Position numbers and translations under genes: made by a program
Assembly (NCBI GenBank): GCA_028873695.1
Contig: JAPPNU010000017.1
Location: 174,554 to 238,553, forward strand
Direction: 5' to 3'
Length of the DNA: 64,000 nucleotides
From: Gemmatimonadota bacterium
Lineage (GTDB): Bacteria; Latescibacterota; UBA2968; GCA-2709665
Shown: piece after piece, positions 19,037 to 28,606 of the stretch
Numbering within the stretch: position 1 is the stretch's first letter
Layout of the letters: every line of letters begins with the position of its first letter
The notes under the pieces: generated by a model
Seen by the model: the letters and a program-made list of their open reading frames with translations, nothing else
Databases searched by the model: none
Told to the model about the DNA's origin: nothing

Positions 19037-19509
19037 CTGCGGCGATCTATCCCGGCACCTTCGATCCGGTGACATTCGGTCATCTGGACCTGATCGAACG
19101 AACGGCGAGGATCTGCAGCCGCCTGATCGTCGCCGTGGGCCTGAATCCTGAAAAGCGCCCTCTGTTTTCACCGGATGAACGTGTACACATGATTCAGGAA
19201 GTCTCGTCGAAGTGTCCGAACGTGGAAGTCACGAAGTACAGCGGGTTGCTCGTTGACTTTGCCAGAAAGAGCGGTGTCTTCACCGTTGTACGCAGTCTGC
19301 GCACGACGACAGAATACGAACTGGAAATCGCAATGGCGGTTGCCAATCGTCAGATGGAACCCCGGCTGGAGGTGGTCTTTCTGATGCCCAGCCTGGAATT
19401 CGCGTATCTCAATTCAACCCTGGTTCGGGAAATCGCGCGGTTTGGCGGCGATGTGACCGCTTTCGTACCGCCAGCGGTTGAGCAACGGCTAAAGGCAAAA
19501 TTCGCCTGA
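19033..19509 (+). CDS. coaD: Phosphopantetheine adenylyltransferase
   Basis: Catalyses the fourth step of coenzyme A synthesis, joining 4'-phosphopantetheine and ATP to dephospho-CoA. At 158 residues it has the usual length. Visible motifs: YPGTFDPVTFGHLDLIERTA with the TxGH nucleotidyl-transfer site, VVRSLRTTTEYELEIAMA (family RG-x-R-x2-DxE-E region, here RSLRTTTEYE) and FLMPSLEFAYLNSTLVREIA. The ATG overlaps the preceding stop by four bases and is preceded by AAAGGAG. Confidence 0.95.
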   Translation: MTAAIYPGTFDPVTFGHLDLIERTARICSRLIVAVGLNPEKRPLFSPDERVHMIQEVSSKCPNVEVTKYSGLLVDFARKSGVFTVVRSLRTTTEYELEIAMAVANRQMEPRLEVVFLMPSLEFAYLNSTLVREIARFGGDVTAFVPPAVEQRLKAKFA

Positions 19510-19664
19510 AGCGTCCGTTCCGCGACCGGCGTTTTGCGATCGCCCTGCATTCGTATGCGCTATCCATGCCCCGGTTGAAGCCGTATCCTCGTTTTGGTAA
19601 TACCACGGCCCATGGAACACGCTCCGGGTTTCCGATGCGGATTGCCGCTGGCGCCAGCATATAG

Positions 19665-20660
<996 letters not shown>

Positions 20661-21145
20661 TCCCTCGTCGTCTTCACCCGCCCCGGTCCGTCCGACGATC
20701 CCCTCCTCTTGCCGTTTCTCCTGAAAAATCTTTTCGAGCCCCGTACCGCATCTGAAAATCCCGTTCACCGCACCGCGTCTCCCGCCCCGGAATTCCGCCG
20801 TTTTTTCTGGTACTCCATTTGCATATAGCCAGACTGGACCTCACACGCATCACGCCTGGCCGCCGCAAACCTTGATTCGTAACTCATCGGGGACGTAAAA
20901 CCGAATATATGCACGTAGATAAAGGCGATTTGATTTCGGATTACCCCGTCTACCTGCGTTGGACAGGCGGGCAGGATAAACCCGGTCACTGGACGTGAAC
21001 TGAAATAACGTCCTATTAGACGACCCTTGCGCCCCGTTTCAGGGGTCTTCATCGCGTCGCCGCCTGCCTTGTCGACAGACAGTCGGTGCAGATTTTTTTC
21101 CTATTGGGGCATATGGCTGTGGCGCACAGGGCTGTTCCGCTAAAG
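20661..21145. other. 485-base gap between obg and dprA
   Basis: No RNA gene, hairpin terminator or clear promoter is seen. A minus-strand open frame of 95 codons (20765-21052) has plausible composition but no recognised family and no clear ribosome site; it is not called as a gene. Confidence 0.4.
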
Positions 21146-22267
21146 ATGTCCAAAGACATTTTGGATTGGTTGACCCTGCATTCGGTTGCCGGGCTCGGAC
21201 CGGTCGCGTTTTCCGCGTTGCTGCGTGATTTTTGCAAACCGGACGCGGTACTGCGGGCAACCCGTGAACGCCTGTGTACTGTTCCCGGCATTGGCCCGGA
21301 ACTTGCCAACGCGATCCATTCAGATCGCGACCCGTCCTGGGCCGAAGAGCAGCTTCGTCTCGCTGAAGATGCGGGTGTGCATCTGCTGACGCTGCGGTGT
21401 CCCGACTATCCGGGCTACCTTAGAGAAACCTACGCGCCGCCGCCAATCCTCTATGTGGTCGGAAAAATAGGCGTCTGTGCGCATCCCACCGTCGCGATCG
21501 TGGGCTCCCGCTCATTCACGTCCTACGGCCGGGACATCGCCTATCAGATGTCAGGAGAACTCGTTCGTCAAGGTATCACCGTGGTCAGCGGGCTGGCCAC
21601 GGGTATCGATACGTACGCCCACCGGGGCGCACTCGCGGAACGAGGATACACCGCGGCGGTATTGGGCAGCGGACTTGACAGGCCGTATCCGCCGCAAAAC
21701 AGGGACCTGTTCCATGAGATCAACCAAACCGGCGCAACGCTTTCAGAATTCCCAATGGGCGCATCTGCAGAAGCCCACAACTTTCCTCGTCGCAACAGAA
21801 TCATCAGCGGGCTCAGCCTTGGCGTTCTGGTAATCGAGGCGGGTGAACGCAGTGGCGCGTTAATCACCGCACGGCTGGCGCTCGACCAGAACCGGGAGGT
21901 ATTTGCGATTCCAGGTCCGGTTCATTCCGGACGAAGCCGCGGCACCAACCGCTTGATCAGGCAGGGTGCGGTTCTGGTTCAATCGGTAGAGGACATTCTG
22001 GATGAAATCCGTCCGCAACTGACACAGATTCCCTTCCGGAATGTCCGTCCGGAGCCGGCTGCGGAACCCCCGGAACTCTCACAACGAGAACGCCAGGTCT
22101 ATGAGTGCCTTTCGCCCGACATGCCGGCCCACGTCGATGCGATTGCCGACCGTACGGAAATGCCGGCCGCCGGTGTGCTATCTGTACTGCTGTCGCTGGA
22201 ACTGGCGGGTGTCGCCGAACAGTTGCCGGGGAAACGCTTTGTCCGGAAGCCGGTTCGATTCGGATAA
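21146..22267 (+). CDS. dprA: DNA-processing protein DprA
   Basis: Loads RecA on incoming single-stranded DNA during natural transformation. A helix-hairpin-helix region lies at the N-terminus (SVAGLGPVAF ... VPGIGPELANAI). The central Rossmann-like domain carries GSRSFTSYGRDIAY, VVSGLATGIDTYAHRGAL, NFPRRNRIISGLSLGVLV and ERSGALITARLALDQNREVFAIPG. A C-terminal winged helix (about the last 65 residues) matches the DML1-like domain. ATG 21146 is preferred because MSKDILDWLTLHSVAGLG is the usual start; earlier in-frame starts at 21113 and 21086 remain possible. Together with the ComEA-like gene it suggests competence, although dprA is also widespread in non-transformable species. Confidence 0.92.
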   Translation: MSKDILDWLTLHSVAGLGPVAFSALLRDFCKPDAVLRATRERLCTVPGIGPELANAIHSDRDPSWAEEQLRLAEDAGVHLLTLRCPDYPGYLRETYAPPPILYVVGKIGVCAHPTVAIVGSRSFTSYGRDIAYQMSGELVRQGITVVSGLATGIDTYAHRGALAERGYTAAVLGSGLDRPYPPQNRDLFHEINQTGATLSEFPMGASAEAHNFPRRNRIISGLSLGVLVIEAGERSGALITARLALDQNREVFAIPGPVHSGRSRGTNRLIRQGAVLVQSVEDILDEIRPQLTQIPFRNVRPEPAAEPPELSQRERQVYECLSPDMPAHVDAIADRTEMPAAGVLSVLLSLELAGVAEQLPGKRFVRKPVRFG

Positions 22268-22642
22268 CGACCAGGGCTATGACCGGTTCTCGAATTCCGG
22301 TGGTTGGTACTCGCCCGCTGAACGCCGGAGATTTAACCTCAATTCCGCAAAAGCCGCAACGCGGCACTGCGACGAAACCCTTCGAAACAGGCCGAAATGG
22401 TCGTCATGAAGGACGTTTTTTCAGTTCACATGCAGTGTCCTGGTGTATCCTGGTAATCAGCAGTCTAATCGCTTTTTTAACAGACATATATTCGAATTAA
22501 CGTCCTCGAAAAACGAGGAAACAAGGTTAACTGCGACACGGGTGAGAAGAATGCCCGGTCGCAATGCATCGACCAATACGAAAAAATACCCCTCCCGAAG
22601 TCGAGAGAGGCGGGCACTCGGAGCCGGTGGTCATATGCAGAA
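22268..22642. other. 375-base gap between convergent dprA and lexA
   Basis: A short hairpin (CCTCG, A5 loop, CGAGG, near 22503-22517) has no good T-run. Nothing else is recognisable: no repeat match, RNA gene or coding frame. Confidence 0.4.
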
Positions 22643-23272
22643 TCAGAATCGACGCATCAGCCCCACGATTTTGCCTGCAATGCGGAACTCGTCGCGGCCC
22701 GGATGGACCAGAATGTCTTCGTACGCATCGTTTTCCGGGGTGAGCCGAACCCGGCCCGCGTCGGAGAAATATCGCTTCACGGTGGCCTCCTCCCCAATCA
22801 CCGCCACCACAATCTCGCCAGGACTTGCCGTTTCCTGGTGGCGTGCGAGTACGTAGTCTCCATCCAGGATGCCTGCGTCGCGCATACTCTCGCCCTTGAC
22901 ACGAAGAACGAAGACGTCATCTGACGGCAGAAAAGAACGATCCACAGCCACGGTACCCTCGACGTTTTCAGTTGCCAGAATGGGCTCCCCGGCAGCCACG
23001 CGTCCGATAACCGGCACCTCGCGCGTTTCGGATCTCCCGGGAATGTCGCGTTCCATGTAGTCCGTGAGCTCAATTCCTCGGGACACCATTGGGCGCCGCC
23101 GGATGTAACCCTTTTTCTCGAGCGCGGCCAGCGTGGTTCTCACGCCATTGGTGGAAGCGATGTTAAACGCAACCATCGTCTCCCGAATGGTTGGAGGAGC
23201 GCCGCCATCCCGTATCTTCCGGGCGATAAACTCGTAGATTTCGTTTTGCCTGTCCGTCAGTTTCTGACGCAT
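22643..23272 (-). CDS. lexA: LexA, SOS-response repressor
   Basis: Self-cleaving repressor of DNA-damage genes, 209 residues, normal length. The N-terminal winged helix-turn-helix is at 1-65 (PPTIRETMVAFNIASTNGVRTTL). The cleavage site is Ala94-Gly95 (RVAAGEP); the catalytic dyad is Ser129 (KGESMRDAG) and Lys166 (EATVKRY). Its promoter at 23368-23396 contains a perfect inverted repeat lying between the -35 and -10 boxes, so it is very probably autoregulated. Start ATG at 23272 follows GGAG five bases or so upstream on the minus strand. Confidence 0.95.
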   Translation of the reverse strand: MRQKLTDRQNEIYEFIARKIRDGGAPPTIRETMVAFNIASTNGVRTTLAALEKKGYIRRRPMVSRGIELTDYMERDIPGRSETREVPVIGRVAAGEPILATENVEGTVAVDRSFLPSDDVFVLRVKGESMRDAGILDGDYVLARHQETASPGEIVVAVIGEEATVKRYFSDAGRVRLTPENDAYEDILVHPGRDEFRIAGKIVGLMRRF

Positions 23273-23324
23273 CGCGCATCTCCTCGAGAGCCGAACGCGT
23301 TTTCAGCATTCTGGAATACGACCC

Positions 23325-23337
23325 GTTCGAATCGAAC
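23325..23337. promoter_or_regulatory. Inverted repeat GTTCGAATCGAAC in lexA leader
   Basis: A perfect 5-bp inverted repeat around AAT, about 53 bases before the lexA start codon and downstream of the predicted transcription start. Its half-site GTTCG/CGAAC matches the outward order of a Gram-positive-type SOS box, so it may be a second LexA site. The arrangement differs from the site inside the promoter, so this is tentative. Confidence 0.3.
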
Positions 23338-23367
23338 CGGTCCATTGACGTGAGCACTGCTCATTTG

Positions 23368-23396
23368 AATATAGTGAACATTAGTTCATTCGTCAA
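23368..23396 (-). promoter_or_regulatory. lexA promoter
   Basis: On the minus strand: TTGACG at 23396-23391, a 17-base spacer, TATATT at 23373-23368. Spacing and boxes are near consensus. The spacer is almost filled by the operator at 23375-23388. Confidence 0.7.
23375..23388. promoter_or_regulatory. Probable LexA operator (SOS box)
   Basis: TGAACATTAGTTCA: perfect 5-bp arms around a 4-base centre, GAAC-N4-GTTC, the layout of the Bacillus/actinobacterial SOS box and unlike the E. coli CTGT-N8-ACAG type. It sits wholly between the -35 and -10 boxes of the lexA promoter, where binding would block RNA polymerase. Confidence 0.65.
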
Positions 23397-23554
23397 CATC
23401 AGTTTTGCAGAACGCCGCAACTTGCCTCTGCCGCAAGAGAAACCGATCCACTATCGAACGCACGCTTTCGCCAGACGGGATATCCGCATGTCGCCACCAG
23501 GATGCTCATTTGCAAATCACTGCAAAACCTATACTTAGATGAAACATAAAGTGC

Positions 23555-23582
23555 TTGACAGGTGTACCGGGTTACGTATATT
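23555..23582 (+). promoter_or_regulatory. Promoter of the unknown gene/pqqD-like pair
   Basis: Consensus TTGACA at 23555-23560, 16-base spacer, TATATT at 23577-23582. The implied untranslated leader is about 110 bases. Confidence 0.6.
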
Positions 23583-23701
23583 TATCCATCCGGCGCATTG
23601 ATTCTCCAGCAGTCCGTTAATACAGTCGCTCCGCAGACGAGGTATGGCGTCCCGTCACGGATGGGCTTTTCAGCGGGCCGCCAGAAAAAGGGTGGCGTCA
23701 C

Positions 23702-24670
23702 TTGAAGGCTTTGCGTTACTCAGACTGGACCCTTTTCGGATGGCACGGGCTGAAACTCGAAGTGCCGCTGGAATGGAACCCCGGAAAGATAGCGGGCGAT
23801 TTCAATGCAGGTAGCGTTCGCCTTGATGACCCCACGCTGGCCAGACTGGAAATGGAGTGGAAAGATGCCCGGGGTGACGAGCGCGTCGCACCCATTGTGG
23901 ACCGCTTTGTCGATGGACTTGCCCAGAGCGCCCGCAAGGAAAAGAAACGCATCGACATCAACCGCAATCCCGACGCAGGATGGATTGATCTGCCGGATGC
24001 GCGTTCTCCAGTCTTTTTCGCCTGGCAGGCCGAGTACCTCGTCCACGCGCTTGTATTCTACAGTCTGCCCTCCGGCCGGCTCCTGTTCGTCAGAATACGG
24101 ACAAAACCGGACGAGGACGCACGAGACAATATCAGCAGGATTCTGAATTCAATTCGGGATACCTCACCCGACGGCCACCGGACGTGGGCGCTATACGATC
24201 TCGTGTGTTCTTCGCCTCCCCCGTTTTCCCTGGAGACCTACGAGCTCAAATCCGGACACCTTCGACTCTGTTTTCATCACGGCCAGAATATGCTTCAGGT
24301 CGACCGGCTGAGCCTTGCACGGGTACTCCTTAAAAGGCGTACACTTCTGGAGTGGTACCAGGAATTCTTCCGCAAGAGCCTCCGGCATGTCAATCTGGAC
24401 GTCCTCGAGACCGAATTCGGCAATCACCCCGGTCTGCAGATTCGCGGAAAACCCAAGAGCCGCTGGCGGGGTCTGCTGATGCCTCTTCCGTTCTGGAACG
24501 TCAGGCCGCGTCTGAACATGGAAGCCCGCGTCTGGACCTGCAGTCACGTAAACAAGATTTACGCGGTCCACACGTACTACAAGAAACAGAAGGATGCCGC
24601 GGACATCGAACGTGCGCGCAACTCCGTGATCTGCCACCAGGATGCCGATCCGGCATTCACGAAATCCTGA
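23702..24670 (+). CDS. Conserved-looking protein of unknown function next to a PqqD-like gene
   Basis: 322 residues, no signal peptide, no transmembrane helix, no motif that I recognise. Start assigned to TTG because no ATG lies near the N-terminus; the AAGGGTGG 8-16 bases upstream may serve as ribosome site. The sequence starts with a WTLFGWHGLKLEVPLEWNPGKI segment and is rich in Trp, Arg and alternating hydrophobic residues in two similar halves (LEVPLEWNPGKIAGDF near residue 20; LRLCFHHGQNMLQVDRL near 193), hinting at a beta-sandwich duplicated domain. It lies 39 bases upstream of the pqqD-like gene on the same transcript, so the two products probably act together. Confidence 0.6.
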   Translation: MKALRYSDWTLFGWHGLKLEVPLEWNPGKIAGDFNAGSVRLDDPTLARLEMEWKDARGDERVAPIVDRFVDGLAQSARKEKKRIDINRNPDAGWIDLPDARSPVFFAWQAEYLVHALVFYSLPSGRLLFVRIRTKPDEDARDNISRILNSIRDTSPDGHRTWALYDLVCSSPPPFSLETYELKSGHLRLCFHHGQNMLQVDRLSLARVLLKRRTLLEWYQEFFRKSLRHVNLDVLETEFGNHPGLQIRGKPKSRWRGLLMPLPFWNVRPRLNMEARVWTCSHVNKIYAVHTYYKKQKDAADIERARNSVICHQDADPAFTKS

Positions 24671-24709
24671 CGGGCGGAACGTCTCTGTCCCTGTATCACA
24701 GGAAGCCCC

Positions 24710-25135
24710 ATGTCCCTGTTCTCCCTGAAGAGACAGCCCAAGATAAGTCGGGAGGCGATGTTCAACTCCAAACCGGCCCGGAACAACCAGCTGGAATGGA
24801 AAACGAACAACGAAGACGAGGTGACCATTACATTGAGGCGCGCGGATACCACTAAAGTGAAGATCCTTTCCAGGATATTCTGGGTGCCCGAAAAACGAAC
24901 GCTGGTCCTCGATGAGATCGGCTCTCAGGTCTGGAATATGTGCGACGGCCGCACGTCCGTGGCCGCCATGATCAAGCGCTTGTGCGACACCCACAAGCTC
25001 AATGCAAAGGAAGCAGAAATCTCTCTACTGAGTTACCTCCGAACCCTGGGACGCAAGAATCTGCTCGGATTTTTTGTCGAAAAAGGCGATCTGAAAAAAA
25101 AGAAACGAAGCGCCAGCGGAAAGGCCTGGGGATAG
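24710..25135 (+). CDS. PqqD-family protein (RiPP recognition element)
   Basis: 141 residues. The central part (about 62-125) has the PqqD winged-helix pattern: LSRIFWVPEKRTLVLDEIGSQVWNMCDGRTSV, then a helix VAAMIKRLCDTHKL and a Lys/Leu-rich C-terminal helix. Such domains bind the leader of ribosomal peptide precursors and hand them to a modifying enzyme, usually a radical SAM protein. Here no modifying enzyme or precursor is adjacent; only the unknown 322-residue gene precedes it. The basic tail (KKKKR) is unusual. A strong terminator follows, so the pair is a complete two-gene unit. Confidence 0.7.
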   Translation: MSLFSLKRQPKISREAMFNSKPARNNQLEWKTNNEDEVTITLRRADTTKVKILSRIFWVPEKRTLVLDEIGSQVWNMCDGRTSVAAMIKRLCDTHKLNAKEAEISLLSYLRTLGRKNLLGFFVEKGDLKKKKRSASGKAWG

Positions 25136-25160
25136 CGGACAGATACGGATCTCCTGAAAA

Positions 25161-25195
25161 CAGCCCCGCGATCCAGAATCGCGGGGCTGTTTCTG
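25161..25195 (+). terminator. Rho-independent terminator after the pqqD-like gene
   Basis: A 12-bp perfect stem CAGCCCCGCGAT / ATCGCGGGGCTG with 5-base loop, followed by TTTCTGTGTCT. It lies 26 bases past the stop and also faces the end of the nuo operon 75 bases further on. Confidence 0.85.
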
Positions 25196-25269
25196 TGTCT
25201 GTTCTGAGAGTACCGGGACTCACGTGACGCGGTCCAGATCGGACCCGCCCGACGGGCCGGCACACCGGG

Positions 25270-26799
25270 TTACCGCATCATGGCCTGAACGGCATCACCT
25301 CCGTTCAGGAAGATCGCGGTAGACGTTTCGGCCAGATCGGCCAGTGGCGCCCAATAGACGCCAAACAGCAGCGTACCCACAAACAGTACCGCCAGAGTTG
25401 CCGTGGCGAACGGGGATATGACGACGGGTGTATCTGAGCGGGGCTTATCAAGGTACATGGCGCGCACAACCCTCGCATAGTAATACAGGGAAACGGCGCT
25501 GTTCAGCGCACCCACGACGGCCAACCAGTAAAGCCCACCGTCTACAACAGCGGCAAACAGATACACTTTTCCGACAAAGCCCGCGGTCGGCGGCAGACCG
25601 GTGAGAGAGAAGAGAAATGCGGACATGGCAAGTGCAATCCAGGGCGACCGCCAGCCCAGGCCGCTGTAATCCCCGATATCCTCGCTTCCGATTTTTTCGG
25701 CCAACAACAGTACAACCAGGAACGCACCGAGGTTCATGAACAGATAGGCGCCCGCATAAAACATCACTGCCTTCAGGCCGGCGGACGACAACATCACCAC
25801 GCCCATCATCATATAGCCCGCGTGGGCGATACTGGAGTACGCGAGCAGCCGCTTCAGGTTGCGCTGCCAGATGGCCGTCAGATTGCCCAGCGTCATCGTA
25901 AAAGCCGAAATCAGGGCGAGCAACTGCGGCCATGCCGCACCTAACGCGACACCCGTGCCCGAAGCGCCGTCGAAAGCGGAGAGACCCACGTAGAAGAACC
26001 GCGCCAGCATGGCGAATCCGACCGCCTTCGGTGCGACCGAGAAAAACGCCGTCACGGGCGTCGGCGCACCCTCGTAGACGTCAGGACACCAGAAGTGAAA
26101 CGGAACCGAAGCCACTTTGTATCCGAACCCGGCCATCGCGAGCGTCGCGCCGAGAAACAGCGTCAGCTCGTAAGGCGCCGTCGTTCCAAGACTCGTGGCA
26201 ATCCCATAGATATCCAGTGTGCCCGTCAGGCCGTAGATCAGGGAGAATCCATAGAGCATGATGCCGGAAGACACCCCGCCGTAAACGACGTATTTCAGCG
26301 CTGCCTCGTTGGATCGCCGGACCCGCTTCTGATAACCTGCCAGAACGTAGGACGGCAGACTGACGAGTTCAAGCGCAAGATACATCATCAGCAGATTGGT
26401 CGCGCCGGCCATCAGAAAGCCGCCCAACCCGACAGAAAGGAAGAGCGCGTAGAATTCACCCATGCGGTCGGCGTCGATGTCTCGCGATTGCAGGCCGAAC
26501 AGCGTGACCACGATGGTCGTGACCACGATAACAAGCTTGAAGAACAGGGCAAAGCCATCCAGGGCGATCATGCCCATGAACAGCGACCTGGGCGGCTCGT
26601 CGTACAGGTCCGCGATCGAAAACAGGCAGACTACGAGAACAAGAAGCGTGAGGCACGTCAGCAACGCCTTCTTATTTGCGGTCAGAATCAGATCGACGGT
26701 CACGATGCCTATAATTGCGACCGTAATGATGATCTCCGGCCAGATGTATTGCAGGCCGTCCAGATTCACCGCGATCGCGTATTTGATGGCCTCGGCCAA
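25270..26799 (-). CDS. nuoN: NADH-quinone oxidoreductase subunit N
   Basis: Antiporter-like proton-pumping subunit of complex I, last gene of the operon; 509 residues, about 14 transmembrane helices. The Proton_antipo_M core shows FGYKVASVPFHFWCPDVYEGAPT and LTAIWQRNLKRLLAYSSIAHAGYM, with the buried Lys and channel Glu regions of the family. It is followed by a 75-base gap to the opposing terminator at 25161-25195. Confidence 0.95.
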   Translation of the reverse strand: MAEAIKYAIAVNLDGLQYIWPEIIITVAIIGIVTVDLILTANKKALLTCLTLLVLVVCLFSIADLYDEPPRSLFMGMIALDGFALFFKLVIVVTTIVVTLFGLQSRDIDADRMGEFYALFLSVGLGGFLMAGATNLLMMYLALELVSLPSYVLAGYQKRVRRSNEAALKYVVYGGVSSGIMLYGFSLIYGLTGTLDIYGIATSLGTTAPYELTLFLGATLAMAGFGYKVASVPFHFWCPDVYEGAPTPVTAFFSVAPKAVGFAMLARFFYVGLSAFDGASGTGVALGAAWPQLLALISAFTMTLGNLTAIWQRNLKRLLAYSSIAHAGYMMMGVVMLSSAGLKAVMFYAGAYLFMNLGAFLVVLLLAEKIGSEDIGDYSGLGWRSPWIALAMSAFLFSLTGLPPTAGFVGKVYLFAAVVDGGLYWLAVVGALNSAVSLYYYARVVRAMYLDKPRSDTPVVISPFATATLAVLFVGTLLFGVYWAPLADLAETSTAIFLNGGDAVQAMMR

Positions 26800-26884
26800 G
26801 AGATCGTACCTCCCATCGGGTCGGGCTTAGAATCCGCCTTGAAATGCAGCGCAGCTCCCGAATGTCGAACTGTCGTTTCAGATC

Positions 26885-28462
26885 CTACCGCTGCAACGCG
26901 GACATAACCGGCCCGTTCAGATCCTTTACAAGCTCCCCGAGCGACTGCGCCAGCAGGTCCAGCACGGGCGCAGGATAAATGCCCAGGACGATTACGATGA
27001 CCGCCAGCGGAGCCAGACTGAAAATCTCACGCCCGTTAATTTCGGGCAGATCTTTCCACCGTTCATTGAACGGCCCCATGAACAGACGTTGAAATGCCCA
27101 CAGCATGTACGCCGCACCGAGGAGGACGCCCAGTGTACCCAGGATCGTCATGGTGCGGTGGACCTGGAATGCGCCCAGGAAACAGAGGGCTTCGCTGATA
27201 AACCCTGAAAGACCGGGCAGACCCAGCGCGGCGAAGTATGCCACCATCGTGAGACTGCCGTACACCGGCATGTGCGACCACAACCCGCCGAATCCCAGCT
27301 TCCCGCGCAAATCCGGATCTTCGTAATCGTTGGGATATACAATATACCGGTGATGCGCCCGATCGTAGATGACGCCAACGAGAAGAAACAACATCGCCGT
27401 GATGGTGCCGTGATTGAACATCTGAAATACCGCGCCGTTGATTCCGTGTGGCGTGAAGGACGACATGCCGAGCATCACAAAACCCATGTGACTGATACTG
27501 GAATACGCCACCAGTTTCTTCAGATCCGTCTGCGCCATTGCGACAAGTGCGCCATAGATGATGTTGATGACCCCGATCACGGCAAGAAAATAGCTGAAAT
27601 CGCGTGTGACATCGGGCAGCATGGGGTAATTGAACCGTAAAATACCGTAGGTACCCATCTTCAGGAGTACCCCCGCCAGAATGACGCTGATGGCCGTAGG
27701 CGCTTCGACGTGGGCGTCGGGGAGCCAGGTGTGGAACGGAAAGAGCGGCACCTTGATGGCAAATCCGATGAACATGGCAATCCAGATGATGACGGGAGCC
27801 GAATACCCGAAAATCATGCCGGCCCGAAGCCATTCGGAGTGGTTGGCCTGGTCCATCATGACCAGCATATTGAATGTATGTTTTCCCGTACCCGGATCGG
27901 TGACGTTGAAGTAAAATGCGAGCATGACCAGCAACAGCAAGACGCTCCCGGCAAGTGTATACAGAAAGAACTTGATGGCGGCATATTCCTTTCGGGGCCC
28001 TCCCCAGATCCCGATCAGAAAGTACATGGGCAACAGCATCACTTCCCAGAACACGTAGAACAGGAAGAAGTCCAGCGACACGAACACACCCTGCATGCCG
28101 GTCTCGAGCAGCAGGAAGAGTGCGAAATAGCCCTTGACCCCTCGGTTGATGGCCCAGGATGCGGGGACGCAAAGGAAACCCAGCAACGCCGTCAGCAGCA
28201 CCATCGAAACGCTCAGGCCGTCGATGCCCATATAATACTGGATGTTGAACGATTCGATCCAGGGAAGCTGCACTTCATACTGCATGCCGGGTACGGACCG
28301 ATCGAAATCCTGAAACAACCAGATGGCCAGCAGGAGGCAGAGTCCGGTTGCAGCGAGCGCTACCCTGCGAATCGCATCGACAGCCCTGCCGGGCATCAGC
28401 AGAATCACCACTGCCCCGAGAACGGGAACGAAGGTCAAGAGTGTAAGAATCCACTGATCCAT
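26885..28462 (-). CDS. nuoM: NADH-quinone oxidoreductase subunit M
   Basis: Antiporter-like membrane subunit pumping protons. From the ATG at 28462 (GGAGG ten bases upstream on the minus strand) the protein is 525 residues and begins MDQWILTLLTFVPVLGAVV; the frame extends 69 bases further up without a ribosome site. Conserved segments are FAIKVPLFPFHTWLPDAH, VEAPTAISVILAGVLLKMG and LKKLVAYSSISHMGFVMLG, with Glu in the helix FFLFYVFWEVMLLPMYFLIG. Confidence 0.95.
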   Translation of the reverse strand: MDQWILTLLTFVPVLGAVVILLMPGRAVDAIRRVALAATGLCLLLAIWLFQDFDRSVPGMQYEVQLPWIESFNIQYYMGIDGLSVSMVLLTALLGFLCVPASWAINRGVKGYFALFLLLETGMQGVFVSLDFFLFYVFWEVMLLPMYFLIGIWGGPRKEYAAIKFFLYTLAGSVLLLLVMLAFYFNVTDPGTGKHTFNMLVMMDQANHSEWLRAGMIFGYSAPVIIWIAMFIGFAIKVPLFPFHTWLPDAHVEAPTAISVILAGVLLKMGTYGILRFNYPMLPDVTRDFSYFLAVIGVINIIYGALVAMAQTDLKKLVAYSSISHMGFVMLGMSSFTPHGINGAVFQMFNHGTITAMLFLLVGVIYDRAHHRYIVYPNDYEDPDLRGKLGFGGLWSHMPVYGSLTMVAYFAALGLPGLSGFISEALCFLGAFQVHRTMTILGTLGVLLGAAYMLWAFQRLFMGPFNERWKDLPEINGREIFSLAPLAVIVIVLGIYPAPVLDLLAQSLGELVKDLNGPVMSALQR

Positions 28463-28606
28463 CTGTCGGCTACCTCCCTCATCGATATCGTAGAACAAAT
28501 CGCGGACGGAATAACGGTCCGCCCGGTACAAGTGCCGGTCTCCTGTTCGCGGCCCGGAACCGGCGCAGCGAACTTCACCGCGTTGTTCCGAATTCCCCGC
28601 GTCCGG

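Larger units (their letters stand above)
23273..23701. other. 429-base divergent control region between lexA and the DUF/PqqD pair
   Basis: It holds the lexA promoter with its operator, a second short inverted repeat at 23325-23337, and a strong rightward promoter at 23555-23582 with a leader of about 110 bases before the TTG start at 23702. No RNA gene is evident; a small precursor-peptide frame was looked for in the leader and none stood out. Confidence 0.5.

Noticed and set aside
20765..21052. Minus-strand 95-codon frame in the obg-dprA gap
   Set aside because: Composition is plausible, but there is no clear ribosome site, signal or family; not enough to call.
22503..22517. Hairpin CCTCG-A5-CGAGG after dprA
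   Set aside because: Five-bp stem without a T-run; too weak for a terminator call.
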